From: Umbelopsis isabellina | Taxonomy: Eukaryota; Mucoromycota; Umbelopsidomycetes; Umbelopsidales; Umbelopsidaceae | Length of the DNA stretch: 64,000 nucleotides | Assembly: GCA_016758905.1 (NCBI GenBank) | Contig: JAEPQZ010000016.1 | Span: forward strand, 596,779 to 660,778 | Direction of reading: 5' to 3' | Shown here: piece by piece, positions 37,308-48,134 of the stretch | Layout of the letters: every line of letters begins with the position of its first letter | How positions within the stretch are numbered: the stretch's first letter is position 1 | Program-made: the position numbers and the translations under genes | The notes under the pieces: generated by a model | What the model was told of the DNA's origin: nothing | The model's input: only the letters and a program-made list of their open reading frames with translations | Database searches by the model: none

Positions 37308-38081
37308 CAAGGTTGTTGAGAATGAGGACAGAAACGCTGGGTCTTTGACTAGTAAATGCTGATCTAAACTCGTGGAAACTGCCTTTCTTTTTTTTAGGGC
37401 AATGAAAAAAATCCGCTTTTTTTTTGTGACTTGCTACTTCTTTTTGTGATGAAATTCAATCCTGTTGAAATTGTGACGCATTACACTCTCGACCGGAGCA
37501 AGTTGCGATGCTAGTATTATGGAGCAGTGGTGGTATTGGCAGCAGCAGCTGCAATCAATTGTGATTCAACACGCTTTCATGATACAACGGCAAGCTATTT
37601 ATATCGGAAAAGTACATGGCTTTCGATATCCAATGGCAGCCATTATATTATTTCTACAAGCACTCCATACAATATCCACTGGTATCTTACGATATTCACT
37701 GGTATCCATACAATATTCACTAGTACCCAAACAATATCCACTAGAACTCCATTTTTTGTATGAGAATAAAGCGTAATAGCCACAGTTGTCCTGTATTATC
37801 GTCATAGGTACTAGCTTGCTCAACTGGACACACTGAGGGACACGAAATCGCAGAGACATTATAGAAAATATGTTATGTTCAGTATTGCTTAACCTTCCTA
37901 TGACCTTCGCTCGGCTGCGGCTGAGCTCTATGTAGCTCACAAAGCTTGATCCAGCTAGTAGTGGCAACACTGCACAATGGAAAATAGTCTGAGAGTCAAT
38001 TGCATGAGAATGAGGCAGTCACGCGGGCTTCCAGTTCTACCTTTCTAAGCTCTCTACTCACCCAACGTGCATTGATGCTAC
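37308..38081. promoter_or_regulatory. Divergent UTP17/TSC2 intergenic region
   Basis: This 774-bp region separates two divergent starts. T-rich tracts lie near 37,385-37,445 beside UTP17, and a small tandem repeat lies in the middle. The open frames across 37,519-37,776 come from the repeat and neighbouring low-complexity sequence. No TATA box is obvious on either side. Confidence 0.4.
37667..37750. repeat. Degenerate ~21-bp minisatellite (four units)
   Basis: Four imperfect units of about 21 bp follow each other. The shared core is AATATYCACTRGTAYCC (start near 37,671), with units differing by a few bases and the last one degenerating. The array lies between the UTP17 and TSC2 start codons. 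Confidence 0.65.
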
Positions 38082-41000
38082 ATGGCTAACAAAGGATCTC
38101 CAACGACGGCTACTTCGGGGTGGTTGTCAAACTTGCTGCGTCCTAAAGGATCAGGACTGACCATTGAATCATGTCTCAATCTGAACAACTTGAACTCAAA
38201 TGCCCCTTTGGATGCACGGCCAATCATTCCATTGTTGGAAGCTAGCCAAAGTCTTGGATCCAGAGCAAGGCTTATAAAAGAGTTTACTGTTATATGCCAA
38301 AGATACACTTTCACACATTTGGAAAATGTGTTTTTCACTGTACAAGATATAATGGAACCGTCGGCGCCAAAAGATGCTCGGCACGTTGTGTTTGAGTTTA
38401 TGGCAGCTTGCATAGATAGCCACTACGAGAGTCTAGGAATGGCCAGAGTCACATTTTACAACGCTTTGAAGGATCATCACGTTTATGAGGATTTGAAGGA
38501 CATGCATATGGTATTCTCGAAACTTATCAAAGACGGACGGGATATTACCAACTTTGAAAAGAACATTATAAAACTGCTGATCTCATGGCTCAACATGGCC
38601 ATCGCCCATTCTCCAGCCGAGAAACCAACAGCTTCTATCAATGCCCATCATTCCGCGCCTCAAACAACTGACGCAACAAAGTCAGAAGGTGCACAGGCTG
38701 TTGTTCACGATCCTTCTGGAAAACTTGCCATTCCACATCTAGAACAGATTGTCCGACTTATCACGGCAATCATGAAATTCAATTTTGCCATGTTCGAGGA
38801 GAAAGAAGTGACGGAACTAATATTCGCAATCAAAGAAACCTTTTGGCATTCTGAGGATACAAATGATCAGCGAGCTTGTTTAGAGTTTGCAGATGTTATC
38901 GTTCCATACGGGTTTGTACCTATTAACGGATTGCAGCCGTATCTGGACATTCTTTGCCGAGCAGTTGCTGTTAATGACTCGTACGCTTCGTCACAACAAC
39001 TTGCTACGCTCTCCATGTCGATTTTCAAAAATTTGCTGCGGTCTCATTGTGCGCATAGTGCCGTTTTGACCTTGTGCAAATCTATGAATCAGACATTGGC
39101 TTCTGGCTCTACTGAAGAACTAATTGCTTTTGGATCATTAGTACTATTATCACATGCAGCTTGGACTTCCGAAAGTAGAGCAACTAATCTTAACAATGTT
39201 ACATCAAGCACTGTGCTGCTTTCATATATGCGTCGAGCTTTGAAACAAAACAATGCTATAATCAATGTCCAAATTTTCAAGAGCCTATTGTCCTATGTCC
39301 AAAACCAAACTATCAGCATGACCGATTGGGATATTTTTTGGGAAATTTGTCGCGAGTATTCTCAAACTTTGTTGCTGGTTGACGACGATACTGGCAGAGA
39401 AATCATCACTGCCGTTGTGAAATCTGCACAGTTGGCATATGCTGGAAACTCGAGTGAAACTACCCCAGAACCACTTTTGAACGCCAGTCCTTCGAATGTC
39501 GTCCAACAATATTTTATACTTCTCAATCATGTTAAACATCTCTATGACAAGAAAGAATACAAAGGCCCCTTGGACGGCTTCATGCACATTCTTCATATGC
39601 TCAGAAGCTATCTTCCCCAGGATATGGCCTTAATATTGCTGGCATATTACGATAAAGAACATATGTTTTTGCCTTCCTCCGATGGCTGGCTCTCATTGTT
39701 AGAAGAAACTTCAACTACATTCTTTATCTCGCAATCATCATCTCGAGACGTTCGTTTGAATATGCTCGACATCATATTGAAAGTCTGCGAAGCCACTTAC
39801 GATCTGTATTTGAACAAACTTGTACTCAATATCATCATACCCATAGCCGACATGGTACGGACTAGCAGAGATAAGCAAGTCATTGAAAAGTCTGTTAGCC
39901 TGATTGTCAAGGTTGCAAGCGATTGCACCGATCGTGACGCTTTTTGTCGTCTGATATCAGCCCTAGAGTCCTGTTCCAAGTGTAAATGTCTAGAGCACCC
40001 AAAATCTAGTCATGGCGAAAAACTCTCTACCCATCAATCGATCAGCGAAAGAAAGAGAGCCGTGAGCCAGATGACTCGTCAACCTCCAAAACATTACACG
40101 CAAGGAAAGCCCCCTCGACCAACAGCCTCCCTGTCTTCATCCACCGCTTCAGATTCCAATTCAAAGTTTCGAACCAACCCATCTTCTCATGCATCCTTTT
40201 GTTTAGGTACAGCATCTGCAACTGGTTTAGCACAAATATTTCAACGTCTACTTCACGGCTCCGATCCAGAGCTTTGCTTAATTGTATATAATTGTATCAT
40301 CTCTATCGCGAAAGGTTACACTGACAACACTGCCGTTCATGATACATCTAGACTTGTAGCTTTGGATGTTTTGCTACGCCTGAGATGTAGACCAGACCAT
40401 AGAATCTTCTTATCCACGTCAGTGGAAGCTACTACACAATATTCATTCGCCTTTGGAGATCGAAGTCTTCTGGGGACAGATGGCGATGCTGCCAGAACTA
40501 ACGTACAAGCTCAGAACATGGCGACGTCCACTCAAGATACCCAACCCAACAACAGCCATTCTGCAGGCCAAACTCAACGTAACCGGCCTGAACCTGATGG
40601 CCTTGGAATCGACCATACCTTCAGCCTTCGCGATGATGAAGAAATGTCATGGTACACCGAACGACCGAGTAGAATTCTTGTGTCATATAGTGCATCTGAT
40701 AAAACAGAGAACAGCAACTGTCGAGTGCTTCCTGCAACCGAATTACTACATACTCTATTGGAAGTCATCACAAAGGACACCAATTGGACTACTGTCTCCT
40801 TTGTCCTTGAAGCGCTACCGGCACAATTGAGTAACAAGCATCTTTTCTGTGGAGCGACACAAGTTCTTCAACAACTGAGATCGACTCTCTGTGAAGTTAT
40901 AACCAAGCATAGCTTTCTGGAGAATGTTAAAAACATGCCGCCAAATCTCAAGCGTAATGATCTCAATATTATGGCATATAAACTTTTGACCATAATGATC

Positions 41001-43160
41001 AGTTATCGACGCATCTTTAGCAAGCAAAGGCAAGACGAGATGGTATTTTGCTTTTACTCTGGTATCATGCAGATCACCAGCGCAACCAGAGCATGCATCA
41101 ACGCTCTTACTGTCTGCTGCCATGAATTACCGCTATCTGTATCAAAAATGCTCAACGAGATCCTCCTAAAGATGTCTCAGATTATTTCGGTCAGCAGTGT
41201 TTCTGTTCACATTTTAGAGTTCTTATCTGGACTAGCAAGGCTGCCAAATCTGTATGCCAACTTCACAGGAGACATGTACAAACCAGTATTTGCCATTGCT
41301 TTGAATTACATACAATACTCTCGTTCGTTGACCAACCCACATCAGTCACCGACAATGAACTCGCCAACAACCCAGTCACCTAGTACTTCTAACCAGCCCA
41401 GCGATGGCAACAATGTGACATCGACTACCAATCAGCCATTTCAAAGTGCCTTTGCGCAATATCTATTAATAATGGCATATCAAGTCATAACCGTTTGGTT
41501 CATTGCCGTGCCATTAAGAGAACGTCGTCGACATGTAGCTTTCATCATTAAAGGCTTACTGAGCGCCAACTCTGCAGCACAAGTTATCGACGAACAGACG
41601 TTGACCTGCATTGACATGCTGTCGAGATTTAGCTTTGCCAATGTGGACTTGGCACCAAAAAAATCCATTGTTTCAAATATTTTAATGACTGCTATACCAT
41701 CATCAAGCTCATCTTCACATGATGCTATCTCGACTAGTAAACAAATTTCACGAACATGGGTGCAAGGCAATACACTCTTCACTCTAAAAACGGCTGCAAC
41801 TACTGGTTGGGTGGAAGCCACCATACGAAGACCATCCGGAACAGTCTCTCTCATGTGCAGAGTGGAAAATGAGTTACGCGGTAGTGACATTGACCATCTC
41901 ACGCTGCCTGCATTCTTGATGATGCATTATAATCCAGATCCTGGTCTCGCTCTACTCAGTGCTGAAGAGTCTGCTACACATTCAAGTGATGGCGCGAGTA
42001 AAGATGATGTGTCGGATCCTTCGACACATCACACAACTGGTGAACCTATTCACAGCAACGACCCAACTAAAGAGTCTTCAACTAATACCGTAAGAGAAAT
42101 CTTGACCTCTTCTCCCTCGAGCCAGAACAACGGCCAAGCATTGAGCCACTTGCGTAAAGATGAGCATTCTTTCGACCCCAGCTTTCTTTATCTACAATTT
42201 GGCAACTACCCAGATTTATCGGGTCTTCGAGATATAATCCCTCCCATACCCGACGATGAAACTCATCAGCGAGCTCTGAGTATGCTTGATCGTGTTGCCG
42301 TGGTCAACTTCCACAAGATAGGTGTCATATATGTTGGTCCTGGTCAAACTCATGAAATTGACATATTAGCCAACCAACATGGCTCTCCAGACTATGTCAC
42401 TTTCCTCAATGGTCTCGGTACTATTCAAAAACTGAATGGCCGTACTGGCAACACCGGTGGTCTCGATAGAGAAATGGACATTGACGGAAAATATGCTTAC
42501 TTTTGGAATGATGATATCACGGAGATGGTGTTCCATGCTGCAACTCTTATGCCCACCGATCTAAGCAGAGATCCTCAATGCAGTGGAAAGAAACGTCATA
42601 TCGGAAACGACTTTGTTACCATTGTGTACAATGATTCTGGCAAAGACTATGCTTTTGATACCCTACCTGGTCAGTTCAATTTTATTAATATCGTAGTCTC
42701 CCCGCACTCTGAGGATACCTCCAAAGTTATCCTTGGCTCGACAGAAGATCAACGAGTCTCCACTAGCGCGGCAGCGAATGCTTTTGCAGCTGGTCAACAC
42801 CCAGATCCCTACACAACTTCTACAGGCGTGGATAATACCTTTTTCAAAGTGGTGATGCAGCGACGACCAAACATGTCAGAGATTGGCCCTTTGACAGAGT
42901 TCAAAATGGTGTCTTCACAAACACTGCCAGGTTTTATAAGACAAATGGCCCTTCATGCCAATATCTTCTCACAAGTGTTCTTGGAATCGGGTGCTGGCGG
43001 TAAACATGAGTATGTATCGAACTGGTGTGAACGGCTCCGGCAGATCAACAGAATCAAAGAACGTCTGGCCAGTAGTAAAAATGATATGCCCTCTTCTAAA
43101 TCCAGTAAAGATGGTATCATGGCTCTTGAACCCATGCTGGATTTTACTAGATATACCTGA
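38082..43160 (+). CDS. TSC2: Tuberin (TSC2), Rheb GTPase-activating protein, single exon
   Basis: Tuberin forms the TSC complex with hamartin and inactivates Rheb, restraining TORC1. The uninterrupted frame encodes 1,692 residues from ATG 38,082. The N-terminal two thirds is alpha-solenoid (DUF3384/tuberin type), including SVHILEFLSGLARLPNLYAN then FTGDMYKPVFAIALNYIQY, a block typical of TSC2. The C-terminal RapGAP-like domain reads HKIGVIYVGPGQTHEIDIL, YAYFWNDDITEMVFHAATLM and KKRHIGNDFVTIVYNDSGKD. The Asn in HIGNDFV corresponds to the catalytic asparagine thumb. The end reads RQMALHANIFSQVF and WCERLRQINRIKERL as in human tuberin. Every neighbour of comparable size is split by many introns, whereas this gene has none. 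S. cerevisiae lacks TSC2, but fission yeast and many other fungi keep it. Confidence 0.95.
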   Translation: MANKGSPTTATSGWLSNLLRPKGSGLTIESCLNLNNLNSNAPLDARPIIPLLEASQSLGSRARLIKEFTVICQRYTFTHLENVFFTVQDIMEPSAPKDARHVVFEFMAACIDSHYESLGMARVTFYNALKDHHVYEDLKDMHMVFSKLIKDGRDITNFEKNIIKLLISWLNMAIAHSPAEKPTASINAHHSAPQTTDATKSEGAQAVVHDPSGKLAIPHLEQIVRLITAIMKFNFAMFEEKEVTELIFAIKETFWHSEDTNDQRACLEFADVIVPYGFVPINGLQPYLDILCRAVAVNDSYASSQQLATLSMSIFKNLLRSHCAHSAVLTLCKSMNQTLASGSTEELIAFGSLVLLSHAAWTSESRATNLNNVTSSTVLLSYMRRALKQNNAIINVQIFKSLLSYVQNQTISMTDWDIFWEICREYSQTLLLVDDDTGREIITAVVKSAQLAYAGNSSETTPEPLLNASPSNVVQQYFILLNHVKHLYDKKEYKGPLDGFMHILHMLRSYLPQDMALILLAYYDKEHMFLPSSDGWLSLLEETSTTFFISQSSSRDVRLNMLDIILKVCEATYDLYLNKLVLNIIIPIADMVRTSRDKQVIEKSVSLIVKVASDCTDRDAFCRLISALESCSKCKCLEHPKSSHGEKLSTHQSISERKRAVSQMTRQPPKHYTQGKPPRPTASLSSSTASDSNSKFRTNPSSHASFCLGTASATGLAQIFQRLLHGSDPELCLIVYNCIISIAKGYTDNTAVHDTSRLVALDVLLRLRCRPDHRIFLSTSVEATTQYSFAFGDRSLLGTDGDAARTNVQAQNMATSTQDTQPNNSHSAGQTQRNRPEPDGLGIDHTFSLRDDEEMSWYTERPSRILVSYSASDKTENSNCRVLPATELLHTLLEVITKDTNWTTVSFVLEALPAQLSNKHLFCGATQVLQQLRSTLCEVITKHSFLENVKNMPPNLKRNDLNIMAYKLLTIMISYRRIFSKQRQDEMVFCFYSGIMQITSATRACINALTVCCHELPLSVSKMLNEILLKMSQIISVSSVSVHILEFLSGLARLPNLYANFTGDMYKPVFAIALNYIQYSRSLTNPHQSPTMNSPTTQSPSTSNQPSDGNNVTSTTNQPFQSAFAQYLLIMAYQVITVWFIAVPLRERRRHVAFIIKGLLSANSAAQVIDEQTLTCIDMLSRFSFANVDLAPKKSIVSNILMTAIPSSSSSSHDAISTSKQISRTWVQGNTLFTLKTAATTGWVEATIRRPSGTVSLMCRVENELRGSDIDHLTLPAFLMMHYNPDPGLALLSAEESATHSSDGASKDDVSDPSTHHTTGEPIHSNDPTKESSTNTVREILTSSPSSQNNGQALSHLRKDEHSFDPSFLYLQFGNYPDLSGLRDIIPPIPDDETHQRALSMLDRVAVVNFHKIGVIYVGPGQTHEIDILANQHGSPDYVTFLNGLGTIQKLNGRTGNTGGLDREMDIDGKYAYFWNDDITEMVFHAATLMPTDLSRDPQCSGKKRHIGNDFVTIVYNDSGKDYAFDTLPGQFNFINIVVSPHSEDTSKVILGSTEDQRVSTSAAANAFAAGQHPDPYTTSTGVDNTFFKVVMQRRPNMSEIGPLTEFKMVSSQTLPGFIRQMALHANIFSQVFLESGAGGKHEYVSNWCERLRQINRIKERLASSKNDMPSSKSSKDGIMALEPMLDFTRYT

Positions 43161-43440
43161 AAGCCTACAAATAAAAATTATAATTGTTATCGGGCATCAC
43201 CGACCCGGTGGTAGCCTCTATTCAAGCAATAGTAGCTGTCGCGAACACAGCATGTGGCAATTGACAACATACTCCAATTACTATCAATGCAACCTCTCAT
43301 GTGTCATACTTAGTTTTGCTATTTACAGAACCGATCCAATTATTTGAATGGAGAAATCCAGATGGGAAATTAAGCTTAATCAGAGATGGATCTACTGCGC
43401 AGATATATATAGTAAAAACTGGTCGTCATCCACAACTACA
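43161..43440. other. TSC2 3' flank up to first tRNA-Asp
   Basis: These 280 bp form the boundary between the gene-dense part and the repeat-rich part of the window. They contain the 3' end of TSC2 (AATAAA at about 43,170). No other feature is seen. Confidence 0.4.
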
Positions 43441-43512
43441 TCTCAGTTAGTATAGTGGTGAGTATCCCCGCCTGTCACGCGGGAGACCGGGGTTCAATTC
43501 CCCGACTGAGAG
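43441..43512 (+). tRNA. tRNA-Asp (GTC), copy 1
   Basis: This is a 72-nt cloverleaf without intron. The acceptor stem is TCTCAGT/ACTGAGA with discriminator G. The A box overlaps TAGTATAGTGG, the anticodon loop CCTGTCACG carries GTC, and the B box is GGTTCAATTCC. A run of nine T follows directly and would terminate RNA polymerase III. Solo LTR A begins 83 bp beyond its 3' end. Confidence 0.97.
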
Positions 43513-43594
43513 TTTTTTTTTGGTTAGGTCAGAAAGCTTCACATTTTGATGCCTACTACTACTACTAGCGATACCGATAGCTAACTTAGCAACT

Positions 43595-43815
43595 TGTCAG
43601 CCTAACTTTGAGGACGGTCGCCAATGTGACTTTGACTTGGAGTCATATTGGACACCTCTTTAGAATAGTCACGTCTAAATATTTTGTTAGAAATCAGTCA
43701 CACCGATAAGGTATAAAAAGAGAATTAGACATATGAATAAAATGGGATCAATTAACCTCACGAGAAGTTCACTCGTCTGCAGGGATCTTATCAGAGACTA
43801 AAATAGAGAACGACA
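43595..43815 (+). mobile_element. Solo LTR A of a tRNA-associated LTR family
   Basis: This 221-bp sequence starts TGTCAGCC and ends GAACGACA. It is nearly identical along its length to copies at 54,224-54,447 (inverted) and 57,599-57,824. It contains a TATA box (GGTATAAAAAGAG) and a polyadenylation hexamer (GAATAAAA), as LTRs do. The flanks are CAACT and ACTTA. A 4-bp ACTT duplication fits only if one T was lost at the left edge. No internal coding region adjoins it. Confidence 0.8.
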
Positions 43816-46563
43816 ACTTAATAGCTGTCGAACTTTTACTATTCATATTTCAGGTGTAATCAATTATACCAAAATTTTGAAGGCTGATTATTTCCAAAAT
43901 ATCCAAGCAAGATAGGGACATGGGAAGTTGAGATTGACGACCCTCCTGGAAGTAAGGTCTAGGCAACCTACTTATGTTTCCAAAGGGAGCAGCATAGGAT
44001 CTGCTGATGAAGATGAAAGACCAAACTTATTGCTTGGAAAAATACCGAGTCAAGCTTTATATCCGCATAAGCAGCGATGTTACAGTCTATGGGGCACAAC
44101 TCGTCATTGGGTTCCAAAAAGTATCGAGATGATTGAAAGTGAAGAAAAATTATACATTGCAAGTATAGAGATTTTAAGGGCTAACAGCAATTTCAATAGG
44201 TATGAATTTTCATAATTCGCCATCTTTCGTCATCACCAGTAATCATAGCTTGACACTCCAATCATAGTTTTAAAAGAAAAAGAAGCAGCTTTAATGAACA
44301 CGTGTTCGGCAACTGGATGTAAGTTATATTGGATAAATTGTAACTTACAATGTTCTATCAGTCAATATAAGAGAAAATTTTTAAAGATTTGATTAAAAGT
44401 ATGTATTTAGAACTATGACGGACCTGTTCAGATTCAGTGAGTCTTCTGCACCATCCTCACTTCTTCTTTTCATGTAGATCCTTATGTTTGTTGGCGGAAA
44501 CTCGAGCACGAGATATTTGCAAGAGAGGAACTGACCTGTTTGCGTTGATATGATGACTATAATACATGTATTTTAAATCAACAAACTTATTCTCGCTGTC
44601 GGATGGCCACAAAGCACATATTAAGCAGTTGGTTTTACTGTCGTACAACTTATCAACTTCAAAATTATCACTACTCACCCTTAGGTGAGATGCATAATAT
44701 GCTACTACACCACAAACAGCTGATTCAGATCACTTCTGTGAGGTACCTGATCAGTTTATACCATATTCCGATCAAATACTTATCAGAAAGATATTATCGG
44801 AACAATGTTTGACGGTACAGAAAATCGAAAATAAGCGACGTTACTAATCATTATGTGTGATTCCTATTACGGAAATCAGTAATCGAGCGTAAATGAGTTG
44901 CAAATACTGTGAATTTCAGATATGTGCTATGACCCTGTCGGCTTTTGATTGTTATGTTATGTTGTTGCCTTCGTTGAGCATGGAAGCTAGATGTATAAAT
45001 TGATATTCTTTATCTTCTATGTCCGATAATTGTTAGATTCTAGTCGCTATTGCTGTTGCTTCTTCCTTTAGGAGCTCCGTACAATTACCCATACTTACAG
45101 CACTCCACAGCTGTTAATATTTAACTTGCGCTTAATCGAGTTTCGTAGAGTACACCCATGCACCTGCTCGTTACGAAATGACGAAATAAAAATGTCAAGC
45201 TTGTATTAATCTGTAAAGTAGGACATTATGCTAGTCCAGACCACACTGGAAAGCGCAATTTTTTCAACATTGATTGAAATATTTACAGACATACACCCGA
45301 ATTCAATGCATCATAATTGAAAGTAAGTATATATGAGGTGAACAACATACCATATATGCGATATCGAGAAAAAATGAGATACCCAAAATGACGAAGTAAA
45401 GCAGAGCTGAAGTGACCTGAGACACTTAAGTTTTTAAATGAGTATATATTTTACATATGTAACAGAAGCCTGGGTTTACTTTCCAATCAAGATATGACTA
45501 AAGTGCTATAAGTTACGGAAGACAACAATGGAGGTGGCAGTAAGATTTGTGACACTTCATTCGCGTTATAAACGACAAATACCAGTCCAGCACTTTCACT
45601 CCAATGATAGTATGGCATACTTACACCATTTCTAAATTGTGTTATACTTACTCTCCAAAATCTGACATCAATGATTTGGAATAATCAGTGAATATCAAGA
45701 TCTGTAGAGTGTGCCATCCAATAAAGTATTTGTCTATAGATATCATAGCTGACAGTACATAGTCAGCTGTAAAAGCTCAGGAGTAGAGGCTGAAGAATTT
45801 TTTGGAAAAAAATAAAAATAATTAAATAAAGACTGGTATGCTAATTTTAATGTAATAAGATGAAGCAAGGCAAGGGCAGAACTTCGCAAAAATGAAGACT
45901 TACTTGCCAAGGTTTAAAACTAATGTAATAATAGGTCCAAATCAGCCCATTCTCCATTCTAGACATGGTAATCATCAGATGACACGTAGCTAATAATCTT
46001 TTGTTTGACATCTTAATGTATTACCGGCAATGGGAGCACAACCACGAGCAAAATTGTCGTGGCTAGTGATGTTAATTTGTCTTGCTCCTGTTGGGACAAG
46101 CATGCCAATGTGTCCCAATCTGTTGCAACATAGCAAGTCCTGTTATCTTCTTGACTCAGGATATCTGACTCATGATACCTGTGATCTATCAGTGTGTGGT
46201 CATTTGTACTGCTTATGCTCCTATATATACTCTTCTTTCTTGTCTAAACCCTGATATGGACAAAACTTGACTTGGTCAAGTATAGCAAACGTTTGAAACA
46301 GCAAACATATGGAAACATATGGAAGCAAACTCGAAAGTGATAATAAGAGCCCAGGCAATAGACTATGTGAAGCCAGCTTAGGAAGGTAAAACCAACAGAA
46401 AATCCAGAGATTACAAATTACAAAAGTTGGAACAACTTTTTGCAAAAACTATTGGTAATATACTGTGATAAATATTATAGTAGACATCATGGCACAAATA
46501 TGTTTCATGTCGCTTGTATCTAGAAAACTCTTAAGGGAGCTGTCGACCAAAAAAATAACCACA
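43816..46563. other. Gene-poor, AT-rich stretch between solo LTR A and tRNA-Asp 2
   Basis: About 2.75 kb with no gene I can support. One 95-codon open frame (43,928-44,215 +) includes QRCYSLWGTTRHWVPKSIEM and looks more protein-like than the rest. It shows no family motif and is followed by frames full of stops, so it may be a decayed fragment. The remainder is low-complexity AT-rich sequence with scattered short frames. Confidence 0.35.
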
Positions 46564-46635
46564 TCTCAGTTAGTATAGTGGTGAGTATCCCCGCCTGTCA
46601 CGCGGGAGACCGGGGTTCAATTCCCCGACTGAGAG
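46564..46635 (+). tRNA. tRNA-Asp (GTC), copy 2
   Basis: It is identical over all 72 nt to copy 1, with GTC anticodon and intact A and B boxes. A terminator of CTTTTTTTTT follows. The next ~90 bp of 3' flank are similar to the 3' flank of copy 3 on the other strand, which indicates that the two arose by duplication of a unit larger than the tRNA. Confidence 0.97.
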
Positions 46636-47598
46636 CTTTTTTTTTATCAGGTTTCAGATGACCTGTTATCTTTTCTCGTTTCGATTGGCTCCTTTTTACT
46701 ATCTGTCAATTTTGATTGGCTTAATTAGCGCTGCTTCTAAGAACCTTTTTACCATGGTCCGGGTTACTAGATGATAACCCTATTGTTCCATAAGTAACTC
46801 AAACAAATTACGGAGCTTCACGGGCCCGTAAGTGTATTATCCTATATGTTGGGGATAACCGCCTATTTCAAACTAAAATTTAGGAACTTATGTTATTTTT
46901 ATTGATCTACGGTATTTGCTATCGTATTATAGTACAGTTAATAAAAACTGAATCTCTTACAACAGCACTGAGATATTGAACAAGTACACTGAAATCACTC
47001 AATTATGTATTGATTGACCCAATCGTTGCAACCAACCTCACCTTTAAAGAACCAATTTAAGAAGATATAACCATTTTACACGATTGGCTGATTGAAAAAA
47101 ATTGAGCATCGATAAACATTTATGAATTCCAGGCATGATAGTACATTGCCATACAATGCTATAATTGATATGAGTTGCAGCTAGTGTGATTATATTGCTA
47201 TTTACCGCCTATTCAGGGAGGGATAAGAATATTGAGAAAGGTGTGCTAATATAGAAGAAGCAAACCCACTGTGGACATTGAGTCAGAGAGCATTGCTAAT
47301 AGTGATGCAATATTTTCTATTCGTATTTAGACGGATAAGCTAGGTTTTGCGTGGGTTCTTCAGCAAGTGGCAATAACGGCAACACAGAGCTTGCTATAGT
47401 ACTCGTATTCTGTTTGGTCCACGAGTCGGATGATGAGTAGATAGTAAAAAAATCTTGCGAAGCCACCACCCCAGGTAAAACGCTACATGAGCCTGCAGGG
47501 ATGTTGTAAAATTGTCCAATCAAATTGATAGATATTGAAAAAGTAGCCAATCAAAACGAGGAAATTTAACAAGTCATCTGAAACCTGATAAAAAAAAA
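46636..47598. repeat. Spacer between tRNA-Asp 2 and 3, ends in inverted duplicated tRNA flanks
   Basis: The left end (46,636 to about 46,728) and the right end (47,598 to about 47,508, read on the minus strand) are homologous. Both read a T-run, ATCAGGTTTCAGATGAC, then a CTCGTTTYGATTGGCT motif and a CTATCAATTTGATTGG-like motif. The spacer is thus bounded by inverted copies of the tRNA-Asp gene plus flank. The interior has no recognisable gene. A short palindrome GGGTTA-ctagatga-TAACCC lies near 46,763. Confidence 0.6.
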
Positions 47599-47670
47599 CT
47601 CTCAGTCGGGGAATTGAACCCCGGTCTCCCGCGTGACAGGCGGGGATACTCACCACTATACTAACTGAGA
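47599..47670 (-). tRNA. tRNA-Asp (GTC), copy 3
   Basis: This is the exact reverse complement of copies 1, 2 and 4. The T-run terminator lies at about 47,590-47,598 on the minus-strand reading. Its 5' end faces a gypsy-type LTR whose edge lies about 20 bp away, in the region where RNA polymerase III initiation complexes assemble. Confidence 0.97.
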
Positions 47671-47689
47671 TGTTCTTGTCGAAACGCTT

Positions 47690-48117
47690 TGTAATGTCGT
47701 ACTGATTAAGAACCTCGTTGAGGTATGTGGACTCGTATTGGGCCAACTTCTAAAGAATAAGTTAAAGAGATGTCAATCCTCCTTTATTCATTGTCCGAAG
47801 ACAGAGAGTATTTATATAGGCAGGTAGAGCCACAGGTAAGCGCCATCGTGCGCCACCTGGGCTGACCGAGAACACAAATGGTAATAAAATAAGGGAACAG
47901 AAGTGGTGACGACACGGCAATACAAGACTCATACGTTTCCGTATCATTTCCGTATTACGTCCCCCTCCCAGAGTCGGCAACACCTAAAAGCATTGGCAAT
48001 CGACAGAAACACAGAAATAAGGAAACAGAAAATAGAAAAGGGATTCTACATCAAATATGGTAGATCCACAGAAACTTCACGAAAAGTAGAAACCTTGACA
48101 ACACAATAGCCCAACAA
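47690..48117 (-). mobile_element. Probable LTR of the adjoining Ty3/gypsy element
   Basis: Read on the minus strand, the segment starts TGTTGGGCTATTG and ends GACATTACA (TG...CA). It contains a TATA box (CTATATAAATACTC, at about 47,805-47,820) and a following AATAAA (about 47,787). It directly follows the integrase open frame (stop at 48,135), as a 3' LTR should. A purine-rich stretch (GGAGTGAAGGAAGAG) lies just before it and could be the polypurine tract. The exact edges are uncertain; a narrower TG...CA pair is 47,771-48,103. I found no second copy in the window. Confidence 0.55.
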
Positions 48118-48134
48118 TGAGCAACACTCTTCCT

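Noticed and set aside
43928-44215. 95-codon plus-strand frame as an independent gene
   Set aside because: No recognisable family, no supported splice partners and stops in all frames around it; kept only as a possible fragment.
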